A DNA stretch of 64,000 nucleotides from Massilia sp. BSC265. GTDB taxonomy: Bacteria; Pseudomonadota; Gammaproteobacteria; Burkholderiales; Burkholderiaceae_D. Made by a program: the position numbers and the translations under genes. The stretch's first letter is position 1. Each line of letters starts with the position of its first letter. The notes beneath the pieces were generated by a model. The model did no database searches. It saw only the letters and a list, made by a program, of their open reading frames with translations, and was not told the origin of the DNA. Of this stretch, positions 45,542-54,658 are shown piece after piece. The DNA lies in NCBI RefSeq assembly GCF_000740675.1, contig NZ_JPXI01000024.1, forward strand, positions 186,001 through 250,000, read 5' to 3'.

Positions 45542-46051
45542 TTAGCGGCACTGCGCCAGTGCCTTGTCGACGCGGGCCAGCTGGGCCGCCCGTTCCTCGT
45601 CCGTCATGAAGCTGCGTTCGCCTTTCGTATCGAACTTGGCGATGCGCACGCCCGATTGCATTTGCGCCCGCATCTCGCGTGCGTCCCGGCAGTGCTGGGC
45701 CAGGTCGCGCCGGCGTTGGGTCTCGGCGGCGTCCTTCCTGTCCTGTTCTTCGCGCATCTTCGTCCGTGCGCGGTATTCCTCTTCACGCTGCGCCAGCGTC
45801 TTCGGGCCCTTGGCCGGTGCGGGTGCGTCTACAGATGGCCCCGGTTCCACAGGGGCGGTCTGCACCGGCGGCGCGGCCCGTCCCGGCGCCTCGAGGATCT
45901 TGTGCGGTGGCGTCGCTGGCGGGGGAGGGCGGTCGGAAAAATGGCGCACGCCGTTCGCGTCGGTCCAGGAATACTGTGCATGGGCCAGGCTGCTTCCCAG
46001 CACCAGGGCGAAGGCGGCAATCAGGCGGAGGGAAGCGCTGTAGCGAGGCAT
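45542..46051 (-). CDS. DUF4124-type periplasmic protein
   Basis: The 169-residue product has a signal peptide ending GSSLAHAQ and then YSWTDANGVRHFSDRPPP, the DUF4124 signature. A proline-rich linker and a charged helical C-terminal half (about 85-169) with KTLAQREEEYRARTKMREEQ follow. DUF4124 proteins are secreted and of unknown function. The start at 46051 follows AAGGA; the frame extends to 46105 without a signal-like sequence. It ends four bases after the diguanylate cyclase stop, convergently. Confidence 0.82.
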   Translation of the reverse strand: MPRYSASLRLIAAFALVLGSSLAHAQYSWTDANGVRHFSDRPPPPATPPHKILEAPGRAAPPVQTAPVEPGPSVDAPAPAKGPKTLAQREEEYRARTKMREEQDRKDAAETQRRRDLAQHCRDAREMRAQMQSGVRIAKFDTKGERSFMTDEERAAQLARVDKALAQCR

Positions 46052-46153
46052 AAAGTTTTCCTTGAGTAACAAACGGATTTCGCCACGCTTCGCAGATGCT
46101 GTCAATCGTAGGGGGGCGGAACCGCGGTTTCAGGGGGAAATTTAGGCATGGCT

Positions 46154-46182
46154 GCGACAGTTTTTCGCCGTTTCTGTATAAT
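46154..46182 (+). promoter_or_regulatory. Sigma-70 promoter of guaB
   Basis: A perfect TATAAT at 46177-46182 lies 17 bases after GCGACA (46154-46159), which matches TTGACA at four of six positions. The predicted start near 46189 leaves a leader of about 20 bases before guaB. Confidence 0.75.
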
Positions 46183-46200
46183 TCACTTTTGCGCCTATAG

Positions 46201-47670
<1,470 letters not shown>

Positions 47671-47680
47671 ACATCTACGA

Positions 47681-47708
47681 AACGCGGCCCTTGTACGGCC
47701 GCGTTTTT
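47681..47708 (+). terminator. Rho-independent terminator after guaB
   Basis: AACGCGGCC (47681-47689) pairs perfectly with GGCCGCGTT (47697-47705), followed by TTT. It implies that guaA is at least partly transcribed separately. Confidence 0.8.
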
Positions 47709-47810
47709 GTAGGGTGGTCGGCTCTGCCGACCGCGCGTTCGACCAGGGCATGCCTTACCGCAGCGCTGCCGGGAGTTGGACGCGCGCACGGCAGCGCCGT
47801 GCACCCTACG
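47709..47810. repeat. REP/BIME-like inverted repeat between guaB and guaA
   Basis: The outer arms GTAGGGTG (47709-47716) and CACCCTAC (47802-47809) are inverted copies. Inner hairpins are GGTCGG/CCGACC (about 47715-47732) and a GCGCGCACGGCAGCGCCGTGC-like structure near 47780-47802. It is the third member of the loose GTAGGGTGG family in this window. Confidence 0.6.
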
Positions 47811-47842
47811 GTCCCGATTCATCCTCTATCGTTGCCTTCTAC

Positions 47843-49453
47843 ATGCACTCCAAAATCCTCATCCTCGATTTCGGTTCCCAGGTTACCCAGCTGATCGCGC
47901 GCCGCGTGCGCGATGCCGGCGTGTTTTCCGAAGTCTTCCCGTATGACGTCAGCGACGAGTTCGTGCGCAACTACGGCGCCAGCGGCATCATCCTGTCGGG
48001 CAGCCACAACTCCACGCTCGAAGGCGATTCGCCGCGCGCCCCGCAGGCCGTGTTCGAAGCCGGCGTACCGGTGCTGGGCATCTGCTACGGCATGCAGACC
48101 ATGGCCGCCCAGCTCGGCGGCAAGGTCGAGAACGGCAAGGTGCGCGAGTTCGGCTACGCCGAGGTGCGCGCGCGCGGCCATACCGCGCTGCTGAACGGCA
48201 TCAACGACTTCGTGACGGGCGAGGGCCACGGCATGCTGCGCGTCTGGATGAGCCACGGCGACAAGGTGCTGGACATGCCGCCGGGCTTCAAGCTGATGGG
48301 TTCGACCGACAGCTGCCCGATCGCCGCGATGGCCGACGAGGACCGCCGCTTCTACGCGCTGCAGTTCCACCCGGAAGTGACCCACACCACGCAAGGCGAG
48401 GCCATCATCGGCCGCTTCGTGCACGAGATCTGCGGCTGCAAGTCGGACTGGAACATGCCGGACTACATCGGCGAAGCGGTCCAGAAGATCCGCGAGCAGG
48501 TCGGCACCGACGAAGTCATCCTCGGCCTGTCCGGCGGCGTCGACTCGAGCGTCGCCGCAGCCCTGATCCACCGCGCCATCGGCGACCAGCTGACCTGCGT
48601 GTTCGTCGACCACGGCCTGCTGCGCAAGGACGAGGGCAAGATGGTCATGGACATGTTCTCGAAAAACCTCGGCGTGAAGGTGCTGCGCATCGATGCCGAG
48701 GACCAGTTCATGGGCCACCTGGCCGGCGTCACGGACCCGGAACAGAAGCGCAAGATCATCGGCCGCGAGTTCGTCGAGGTGTTCCAGGAACAAGCCAAGC
48801 AGCTGACCAACGCGAAATGGCTGGCGCAGGGCACGATCTATCCGGACGTCATCGAATCGGCCGGCAAAGGCAAAAAAGGCCAGACCATCAAGAGCCACCA
48901 CAACGTGGGCGGCCTGCCGGAAACCCTGAACCTCAAATTGCTCGAGCCGCTGCGCGAGCTGTTCAAGGACGAGGTGCGCAAGCTCGGCGTCGCCCTCGGC
49001 CTGCCGCACGACATGGTGTATCGCCACCCCTTCCCGGGTCCGGGCCTGGGCGTGCGCATCCTGGGCGAGGTGAAGAAGGAATACGCCGACCTGCTGCGTG
49101 AAGCGGATGCGATCTTCATCGAAGAGCTGCGCAACACCCCGTTCGAGCTGCCGGCCGTCGCGGGCATCGATCCGGGCAAGGCGCCGACCAACTGGTACGA
49201 GGCGACCAGCCAGGCCTTCGCCGTGTTCCTGCCGGTGAAGTCGGTGGGGGTGATGGGCGACGGCCGTACTTATGAGTACGTTGTCGCGCTGCGGGCGGTG
49301 CAGACGCTGGACTTCATGACGGCGCAGTGGGCGCATTTGCCGCATTCGTTGCTGGGGAAGGTGTCTAACCGGATCATCAATGAAGTGCGCGGACTGAACC
49401 GCGTCGTGTATGACATTTCGGGAAAGCCGCCGGCGACCATTGAGTGGGAGTGA
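47843..49453 (+). CDS. guaA: GMP synthase (glutamine-hydrolysing)
   Basis: GuaA aminates XMP to GMP. The 536-residue protein has a class I glutamine amidotransferase domain ([19 protein letters not shown], nucleophile in GICYGMQ, catalytic HPE in FHPEVTHT). The ATP pyrophosphatase domain has the P-loop [15 protein letters not shown], and a C-terminal dimerisation domain ends KPPATIEWE. The ATG at 47843 gives the family start. The 3' end of guaA is a known insertion hot spot, and accessory DNA begins just after it here. Confidence 0.97.
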   Translation: MHSKILILDFGSQVTQLIARRVRDAGVFSEVFPYDVSDEFVRNYGASGIILSGSHNSTLEGDSPRAPQAVFEAGVPVLGICYGMQTMAAQLGGKVENGKVREFGYAEVRARGHTALLNGINDFVTGEGHGMLRVWMSHGDKVLDMPPGFKLMGSTDSCPIAAMADEDRRFYALQFHPEVTHTTQGEAIIGRFVHEICGCKSDWNMPDYIGEAVQKIREQVGTDEVILGLSGGVDSSVAAALIHRAIGDQLTCVFVDHGLLRKDEGKMVMDMFSKNLGVKVLRIDAEDQFMGHLAGVTDPEQKRKIIGREFVEVFQEQAKQLTNAKWLAQGTIYPDVIESAGKGKKGQTIKSHHNVGGLPETLNLKLLEPLRELFKDEVRKLGVALGLPHDMVYRHPFPGPGLGVRILGEVKKEYADLLREADAIFIEELRNTPFELPAVAGIDPGKAPTNWYEATSQAFAVFLPVKSVGVMGDGRTYEYVVALRAVQTLDFMTAQWAHLPHSLLGKVSNRIINEVRGLNRVVYDISGKPPATIEWE

Positions 49454-49494
49454 CAGGAGTTCTCCAACTCACTGATTTGAAATGAAAACTGCAG

Positions 49495-49535
49495 AGCCGT
49501 TGATCATTCGGGAGAATGATCAACGGCTTTTTTTA
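49495..49535 (+). terminator. Strong Rho-independent terminator after guaA
   Basis: AGCCGTTGATCATTC (49495-49509) and GAATGATCAACGGCT (49514-49528) form a perfect 15-bp stem with a GGGA loop, followed by seven T. This marks the end of the core block before accessory DNA. Confidence 0.95.
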
Positions 49536-49571
49536 TTGCCTGAAGGGGCGAGTTGAATCGCCACAGCTCTT

Positions 49572-50471
49572 CTAGGCACTCGAGAGCCGCTGGAAATACT
49601 GCCTTTCATACTCGGCCGGCGACAAGTCATTAGTGAAGCTGTGCCGGCGCTTCGGATTGTAGAACATCTCGATATAGTCGAAGATGTCCTGCTTGGCTTC
49701 GTTTCGGGTAGCGTAGATTCGACGACGAACGCGCCCGTTTTAGTAACTGGAAAAAGCTCTCTGCGACAGCATTGTCGTGGCAGTTACCTCGTCGGCTCAT
49801 GCTCTGTTCGAGGTTGTGCGCCTTCAGGAAATCGCGCCAGTCGTAGCTGCTGAACTGGCTTCCCTGATCCGAATGCACCATGACCGTTTGCTTAGGTTGA
49901 CGACGCCAGACAGCCATCAGCAAGGCGTTCAAAGGCAGTTCACGATCCATTCTCGACCCCATCGACCATCCGATGACCTGACGTGAAAACAGGTCAAGCA
50001 CCGCAGTTAGGTACAACCAACCCTCATGGGTACGGATGTAAGTGATGTCCGTGACCCAGACTTTGTTTGGCTCAGTCACATCGAACTGCCGCTGCAGATG
50101 ATTCGGTGCTACCGAAGGAGGACCGCCGCGTTCGAAACGACGCTTGCCATAGCCTGTTTGAGAGCGCAGGCCGGCTGCACGCATGATTCGGTGAACGCGA
50201 TTGATCCCGCATTGCTCGCCCAGGTCGCGCAGGTCGTCTGACACTTTCCTGTAGCCGTACACTGCTCCGCTTTCCAGCCAGGACTGCTTGATGTGTACAA
50301 GCAGGCGCCGATCTTCCTTGGCCCGATCGCTTTCCGGCTCGGCACACCAAGCATAAAAACCGCTGGGATGCACCGCCATCATTTTGCAAAGCCTCCGAAT
50401 CGAATGCTCATGGCGAGCATCGCGAATGAAGGCGTACCTTACCCGGACATCTTGGCAAAATACGCGGCGGC
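49572..50471 (-). pseudogene. IS3-family transposase OrfB (rve integrase), frameshifted near the C-terminus
   Basis: Read in the -1 frame after the slippery site, it has the HTH_21 segment (YRKVSDDLRDLGEQCGINRV) and the DDE core: Asp in VWVTDITYI, Asp in MVHSDQGSQF and Glu in NAVAESFFQLLKR. Just after that motif, near 49730, two bases are missing compared with family members (CGGGCGCG where CGGGAGCGCG is expected). Translation therefore leaves the frame and stops at about 49630. The lost tail (IFDYIEMFYNPKRRHS and onward to a TAG at 49572) is intact in another frame. The protein probably has no or reduced activity. Confidence 0.8.
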
Positions 50472-50738
50472 CTTTTTTAGGATATCGCGCTCCTCGGTAA
50501 CGCGTTTCAGCTCAGCCTTCAGGCGCTTCATTTCCGTCTGCTGGTCGTCGGCCTTTTGTCGCTCGGCTGGCGGTGCGCTGTAGCGTTTGACCCACTGGTA
50601 CAGGCTGTGCGAACTCACGCCCAGCCGTGCTGCAACCACAGTGGCCGGGTGACCGCGCTCCGTCACCTGCTTGACTGCTTCGATCTTGAATTCTTCGTGT
50701 ACCGCTTGCCGCTCGTAACTTCTCCTTGAACCTACAAT
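50439..50738 (-). CDS. IS3-family transposase OrfA (helix-turn-helix)
   Basis: The frame encodes a basic N-terminal region (RRSYERQAVHEEFKIEAVKQ), then VTERGHPATVVAARLGVSSH forming the HTH, and a leucine-zipper-like coiled coil (MKRLKAELKRVTEERDILKK). It ends AYFAKMSG. A standard ATG is absent. The homologous N-terminus begins near an ATT/ATA at about 50738-50741, and the first GTG is at 50666, inside the HTH domain. Initiation at a rare codon is likely. The heptamer A-AAA-AAG near the end permits slippage into OrfB. Confidence 0.75.
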   Translation of the reverse strand: MVGSRRSYERQAVHEEFKIEAVKQVTERGHPATVVAARLGVSSHSLYQWVKRYSAPPAERQKADDQQTEMKRLKAELKRVTEERDILKKAAAYFAKMSG

Positions 50739-50808
50739 TATGGGCTCAGGAGTATCTAGTGAACTCGTGGCGATTCATAATCGATTCATGTCGGCTTCGT
50801 GGCGTCAG

Positions 50809-50825
50809 GCGACAACTGGCGTCGC
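50809..50825. promoter_or_regulatory. Operator-like inverted repeat, site 1
   Basis: GCGACA-ACTGG-CGTCGC lies 82-98 bases upstream of the 545-residue gene and just outside the IS. It has the same arms and five-base spacer as the sites at 54614, 57975 and 58001. The flanks also agree: a G before and CAAG or CAGG-like bases after. It probably binds a dimeric regulator shared across this accessory region. Confidence 0.6.
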
Positions 50826-50906
50826 AAGCCATGGACCCGTGGGTAGTCGGACAAGATCCGTTCATGTATCATTATTTTCCCTATTGCAATAATTGCGAGC
50901 TACTCA

Positions 50907-52544
50907 ATGGTATCCCCGGCAGAATACTGGCAACAGAATGATCTCATCAACGCGCAGATTTTTCGGCAGGGGCCCGCATTGTTCAAAGCAGTCAAGCAGG
51001 CTGTCCTCGACAAGGCAACGGTTCCCCTGGGCGCATATGACGCGGCGGCCCACCGGGCCAACCAGTCCGTCCTTCTCGCGACCGTCGACAGCGTGTGCGC
51101 TCACGGTCACTGGCGACCGGAAATCGACGCCGCAGCCTTCTGGGGGCTGGCGTGGGGGCGCATTGCTTACCAGGGCACGCGCGCCGACAAAGCGTCGAAG
51201 GAAATCGACCTGATGTCCGAGCAGATCCCGCTGTTCGCGGACTTCCGGGCTTATGATCGAGAAGCGTACCAGTTCGACAAGAACGAGTGGAAGCACTTCT
51301 CCGGGCACTGGAAACGCCGCTTCGCCTGGTTCAAGCTGGTGCGTCGTCACCGTGCCCGGCTGGCCCCCGATATCGGGTCTGCAGACCTTGATCTGCTGAC
51401 CAGCATGGCCCCGGACGAGTTGGTGAAGGGAATGGATGCCGTCTTGTGGGGGGAGGGCGCCGAGGACTGGCTGGCCTTGACCCGGAGGTGGGCCGACAGC
51501 CGTGCCGGGTTCACCGATTGGCTCTCGTTTGCCAAGGCCCAGCACGAACTGTGGGAACAAAGCCTTGCCCTGTTCGCGCATCCCCGATCCGAAGCGCTCG
51601 CGATCATGACCAAGAGCGGACGCTACGAAGGCATCAGCTTTTCGGCGCATCACGAGAAGATGGTGAAGTACCTTGCGGTTGCAGATTTTCTGAAGCACTT
51701 CAAGGGCCGGCATGTGCTCGAGTACTATACCGGAGCCGATTACGAGCATATGCCTGCGCATCAGAGCGGCGAGTCCTACCTGCTGGAGCGCACCCGCTTC
51801 CAGCAGGTGCATGCGCGCTTTGCAGAGCATTTCGGGAAGATCACGTCGCTGCATCTGATGATGGACCTCGGCTTCAAGACCGTGAAGCCGGACCGCGTCC
51901 TGACCTATCTGTTCTCCCGGTTGGGCTGGCTGATGACCTTGCCTGCCGATGCGTCGCAGAAGCAGGTCCTCGAGGTGTATACCGATAGCGCAGTGGTCAG
52001 CGAGGTACTCTACCGTGCCGACGTCCTCGCTGCGGCGATCGCGCCTCATGTCTCCGTGCCCTCCGTCCACCGTCTGCTCGACATCTGGCTCGTCAAGTTC
52101 GGACAGGAACCCGAAGAGAAGTTCGGCATCACCATCAAGCTCGAAGGCGAGGACGGCGAAGGACTCAAGGAGATCTACGAAGCGGTGAAAGAGCGTCTCG
52201 GCGACCAGGCGGTTCCGGCACGGAGCGAGGCGGAGTCTTTCGAGCGTCGCTGGCCGGCAGTGGAAGTCTGGACGGCACGGCTTCGCATGCCGCGCGGGGA
52301 AGCGCCGGCCAAGCGCAGGCCGCCCAGGACTGGCGCCGGGCGTACGCCGACATCGAGGTACAGCCGCGAAGAGGCCGAAAAGATCTTTGTGGCGACGTGG
52401 CGAGCGGACCTGTCCGCGGTTCCGCGCCGTTACCCGGACCGTATCGACAACGCGCCGAAGGATGCCATCATTCGTCTCATCCAACGCGGCGTCGATCCGG
52501 ACGCGGCGTTTTCCGCGGGCTTGACTGAACCGGGACGCGTATGA
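50907..52544 (+). CDS. Unknown 545-aa protein with a DNA-glycosylase-like (HhH-GPD) motif
   Basis: No family is firmly recognised. The protein is soluble and charged with no signal peptide. Residues 312-341 (HLMMDLGF then KPDRVLTYLFSRLG, D329) resemble the segment around the catalytic Asp in HhH-GPD glycosylases (D-x-x-V-x-R-x-L-x-R-L-G). Such segments also occur in families predicted to process modified bases in phage DNA. A basic linker (about 470-500) precedes a small C-terminal helical part that may be separate. It overlaps the following 238-aa gene by ATGA, and an operator-like repeat lies upstream. A nucleic-acid role is inference. Confidence 0.75.
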   Translation: MVSPAEYWQQNDLINAQIFRQGPALFKAVKQAVLDKATVPLGAYDAAAHRANQSVLLATVDSVCAHGHWRPEIDAAAFWGLAWGRIAYQGTRADKASKEIDLMSEQIPLFADFRAYDREAYQFDKNEWKHFSGHWKRRFAWFKLVRRHRARLAPDIGSADLDLLTSMAPDELVKGMDAVLWGEGAEDWLALTRRWADSRAGFTDWLSFAKAQHELWEQSLALFAHPRSEALAIMTKSGRYEGISFSAHHEKMVKYLAVADFLKHFKGRHVLEYYTGADYEHMPAHQSGESYLLERTRFQQVHARFAEHFGKITSLHLMMDLGFKTVKPDRVLTYLFSRLGWLMTLPADASQKQVLEVYTDSAVVSEVLYRADVLAAAIAPHVSVPSVHRLLDIWLVKFGQEPEEKFGITIKLEGEDGEGLKEIYEAVKERLGDQAVPARSEAESFERRWPAVEVWTARLRMPRGEAPAKRRPPRTGAGRTPTSRYSREEAEKIFVATWRADLSAVPRRYPDRIDNAPKDAIIRLIQRGVDPDAAFSAGLTEPGRV

Positions 52545-53257
52545 ACGATCGATTCGATGTCCGTCATCGTAATGTACAGTGGCTGGCGTGGAACCGGAGC
52601 TTCGATCCGGCGCAGCAGTTGGCCGTGTGCGCGTCGCAGCTCGAGATGCTGCGCACCACCTTGGGGCCGAATTGGCCGCTCCTCGATAAGCCAAGGGCGA
52701 GGCAGGCCGGCCTGGCCGAAGTGAAGTTTCTTGCCAAGCATCTGATTCGCGTAGCCAGCGAGTCGGTCGATTTCTACGCGACCGTCGACTTCATCACCAA
52801 TGACGCATACGAGCGGCTCGACGGCATGCGCCGCGCGAGCGGGGATCGTTCGCTGATCGGGCACCTGAAGAACTGGGACGAGCTGACTCACGAACATATG
52901 GTGCCAGGCACCGCGGTCTTGCACGCGGTTTGCGGGCTGAAGCCGGACGCGCCGGTCCTGCCGGTGCTCGACGCCCTCAGCTTTCGCGCGCTTGTTTCCG
53001 GGACCAAGCGCAAAAGCACCGGCAACAACGCGACCGATGCCTACCTGCTGGACGTCGAGTATGGGCTGAAGAGCAAGCTCCCGTCTGTCCTTCCATCGAG
53101 GTTGCTCAACCAGGGCCTTCGGGAGTGGAACCAGGTGCCTTTCCGTTTCTGGCCTCTGATGCGCTATGAGGCAGCTGGCTTGCTTCCGACACTGATCCCG
53201 GTGACCGAGCGTGCCCGGACGCTGCTGGATGCGTACGAGAGGGCGCGGCCGGATTGA
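52541..53257 (+). CDS. Unknown 238-aa protein, partner of the 545-aa protein
   Basis: The product overlaps the previous gene by four bases and is probably translationally coupled. Residues 116-122 (THEHMVP) followed by a hydrophobic stretch resemble the first half of an HNH/beta-beta-alpha-metal motif (HxxxP), but a clear second His or Cys cluster is missing. The rest is helical with basic stretches (SGTKRKSTGNNATD). I cannot assign a family. A nuclease or specificity subunit working with the 545-aa protein is possible. Confidence 0.7.
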   Translation: MNDRFDVRHRNVQWLAWNRSFDPAQQLAVCASQLEMLRTTLGPNWPLLDKPRARQAGLAEVKFLAKHLIRVASESVDFYATVDFITNDAYERLDGMRRASGDRSLIGHLKNWDELTHEHMVPGTAVLHAVCGLKPDAPVLPVLDALSFRALVSGTKRKSTGNNATDAYLLDVEYGLKSKLPSVLPSRLLNQGLREWNQVPFRFWPLMRYEAAGLLPTLIPVTERARTLLDAYERARPD

Positions 53258-53424
53258 GACGATCCGTCCAGGTCGACCATCCGCATGTTTGGATGCCGGT
53301 GTTGGTTCTGGCACGTCAAGTCTGTGTCACGCCGCTTGCCACGCCGCCCCGGCACGAAGCCGCTGAACCACGCCGCCGGCGCCGCGCCGTCGACGTCGAG
53401 CTGGTCCCTGGTGACGGTCGACAT
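53255..53424 (-). pseudogene. Possible truncated remnant of a gene following sir2
   Basis: An ATG at 53424 lies two bases after the stop of the Sir2 gene, in the same direction. It opens with MSTVTRDQLDVDGAAPAAWF, which looks like a real N-terminus. After about 35-50 residues the sequence becomes basic and unstructured, and the frame runs antisense into the 238-aa gene, ending at 53164. This suggests a third gene of the sir2 operon was cut when the 545/238 module arrived. It could also be a chance ORF. Confidence 0.3.
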
Positions 53425-53426
53425 GG

Positions 53427-54281
53427 TCAGACGGGATTTTCGCCGAGCACGGCGCCGATCGCGGCCAGCGTCGCCAGCGCGCCGCCGGCGATGCCGATTC
53501 CCGGCAGCTCGCCGATCTGCGGTTCGCGCGGATTGATCCGGATGAGCGCGCCGCCGTGCCGCAGTACGACCCGACGGGCGAAATGGCGCACCGTCGGGAT
53601 GTTCAGCCCGGCGCCGACCTCGATCACCACCGGACGGCGTACCTGTTCCAGCCAGCCCCTGCAGCGTGCCGCCTGCAGCGCGCGTCGTTCCTCGATCCAG
53701 CCATCATCGTCGAACATGAGAATGTTCGGCCGTGCGAGAGCGCCGCAGTGCGGGCAGGTAGGCAGGGGGCCGCGTAGCGCACAGCGCGCCTCGTCGACCG
53801 CCGGCTGCAGGCCGGAGCCCGGCCACAGCAGGGGTGAGCACGGTACCAGGCACTGCATGCGATAGGTCGAACCGTGGCATTCGTCGATGCGCAACGGGTC
53901 GAAGCCGGCCTTCTGGAAGTGGCCGTCGACATTACTCGTGAACACGAAATAGCCCTTGCGCTTCGCTTCGCCCCATTGCCGCAGGAGCCGGTAGCCATCA
54001 TGCGGCAGGCTGCGGCGGTACAGGGCGAGCCGGTGCCCGTAGAACCCCCAGGCGCGGCGCGGATCGGCGTGGAAGGCCGTCGGGCTGGCGATGTCCATGA
54101 AGGCAGTCCCTTCGACGGCAAGCGCCGGGTAGGCCTTCCAGAAACCGGCGTTGCCGCGAAAGTCGGGCAGGCCGGAATCGACGCCCATCCCTGCGCCGGC
54201 TGCAATGACCAGTGCATCGGCGGCGGCGATTAGCGCAGCGGCGCGCTCGATGGCCTGTGCGTAAGGTGCGGCCACGCTCAT
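53427..54281 (-). CDS. Sir2-family NAD-dependent deacetylase/NADase-like protein
   Basis: The 284-residue protein has the sirtuin NAD motif GAGMGVDSGLPDFRG (29-43), TSNVDGHFQKAGF, and CHGS at the catalytic His. A four-Cys zinc site (MQC, LVPC, CPHCGALARPNI) and a C-terminal GAGLNIP segment corresponding to GTSLxVxP follow. It could deacylate proteins or, as Sir2 domains do in phage-defence systems, consume NAD+. Its start overlaps the small winged-helix gene by four bases. Confidence 0.88.
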   Translation of the reverse strand: MSVAAPYAQAIERAAALIAAADALVIAAGAGMGVDSGLPDFRGNAGFWKAYPALAVEGTAFMDIASPTAFHADPRRAWGFYGHRLALYRRSLPHDGYRLLRQWGEAKRKGYFVFTSNVDGHFQKAGFDPLRIDECHGSTYRMQCLVPCSPLLWPGSGLQPAVDEARCALRGPLPTCPHCGALARPNILMFDDDGWIEERRALQAARCRGWLEQVRRPVVIEVGAGLNIPTVRHFARRVVLRHGGALIRINPREPQIGELPGIGIAGGALATLAAIGAVLGENPV

Positions 54282-54547
54282 GCCGGTACCTCCGGCGCCG
54301 GAAGCGCCAGGCGTGCAAAACGGGTCCCGTCCTCGGTGAAGCCGATCACCCATTCTCCGCGTCGCGCCAGGGCCTGCGCGAGCGCGCAGCTGCGGGAGTA
54401 GCCGACCCTGAACTGGCGCTGCAGGCGCGATACGGGGTAGAGGAGGATTTCTTCGCCGGCGCAGCGGAGCTGCCCGATCCAAGCACAGGCCTGCGCCAGC
54501 AAGGGGTCCACCGCGCCAATCCCGGCGCCGGATGATTCGGTATGCAT
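54278..54547 (-). CDS. Small protein with FtsK-gamma-like winged helix
   Basis: The 89-residue product contains RLQRQFRVGYSRSCALAQAL followed by GEWVIGF. This resembles the FtsK/SpoIIIE gamma domain (QRxxxIGYxRAxxLxxxLExxGxV), a DNA-binding winged helix. No motor domain is attached. It overlaps the Sir2 start, so it is probably co-translated with it as a DNA-binding regulator or recruitment subunit. The match is by eye and moderate. Confidence 0.7.
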   Translation of the reverse strand: MHTESSGAGIGAVDPLLAQACAWIGQLRCAGEEILLYPVSRLQRQFRVGYSRSCALAQALARRGEWVIGFTEDGTRFARLALPAPEVPA

Positions 54548-54613
54548 GCTGTTTCCTTTTCACGACAATGCGCGCGCAGTGCCCTGCGCGACGGCGTCAT
54601 GATAGGTGGCATG

Positions 54614-54630
54614 GCGACAAGGGGCGTCGC
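54614..54630. promoter_or_regulatory. Operator-like inverted repeat, site 2
   Basis: GCGACA-AGGGG-CGTCGC lies 67-83 bases upstream of the winged-helix/sir2 pair, in the gap after the DUF2779 gene. Arms and spacing are identical to the site at 50809. Confidence 0.6.
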
Positions 54631-54658
54631 AGGCGGCGCCGTGGCGCCGCGCGGCTGT

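Larger units (their letters stand above)
49554..50777 (-). mobile_element. IS3-family insertion sequence, 1224 bp, transposase on minus strand
   Basis: The ends are inverted repeats. TGAATCGCCAC starts at 49554, and its inverted copy ends at 50777. Beyond these 11 perfect bases the arms stay similar for about 33 bp. Inside are orfA and orfB in the minus orientation with an A6G slippery heptamer at 50478-50472 for -1 frameshifting, the IS3-family layout. The three bases flanking each end (AGT left, TAA right) do not match, so no target duplication is visible. OrfB carries a 2-base deletion, so the element is probably not autonomous. Confidence 0.9.
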
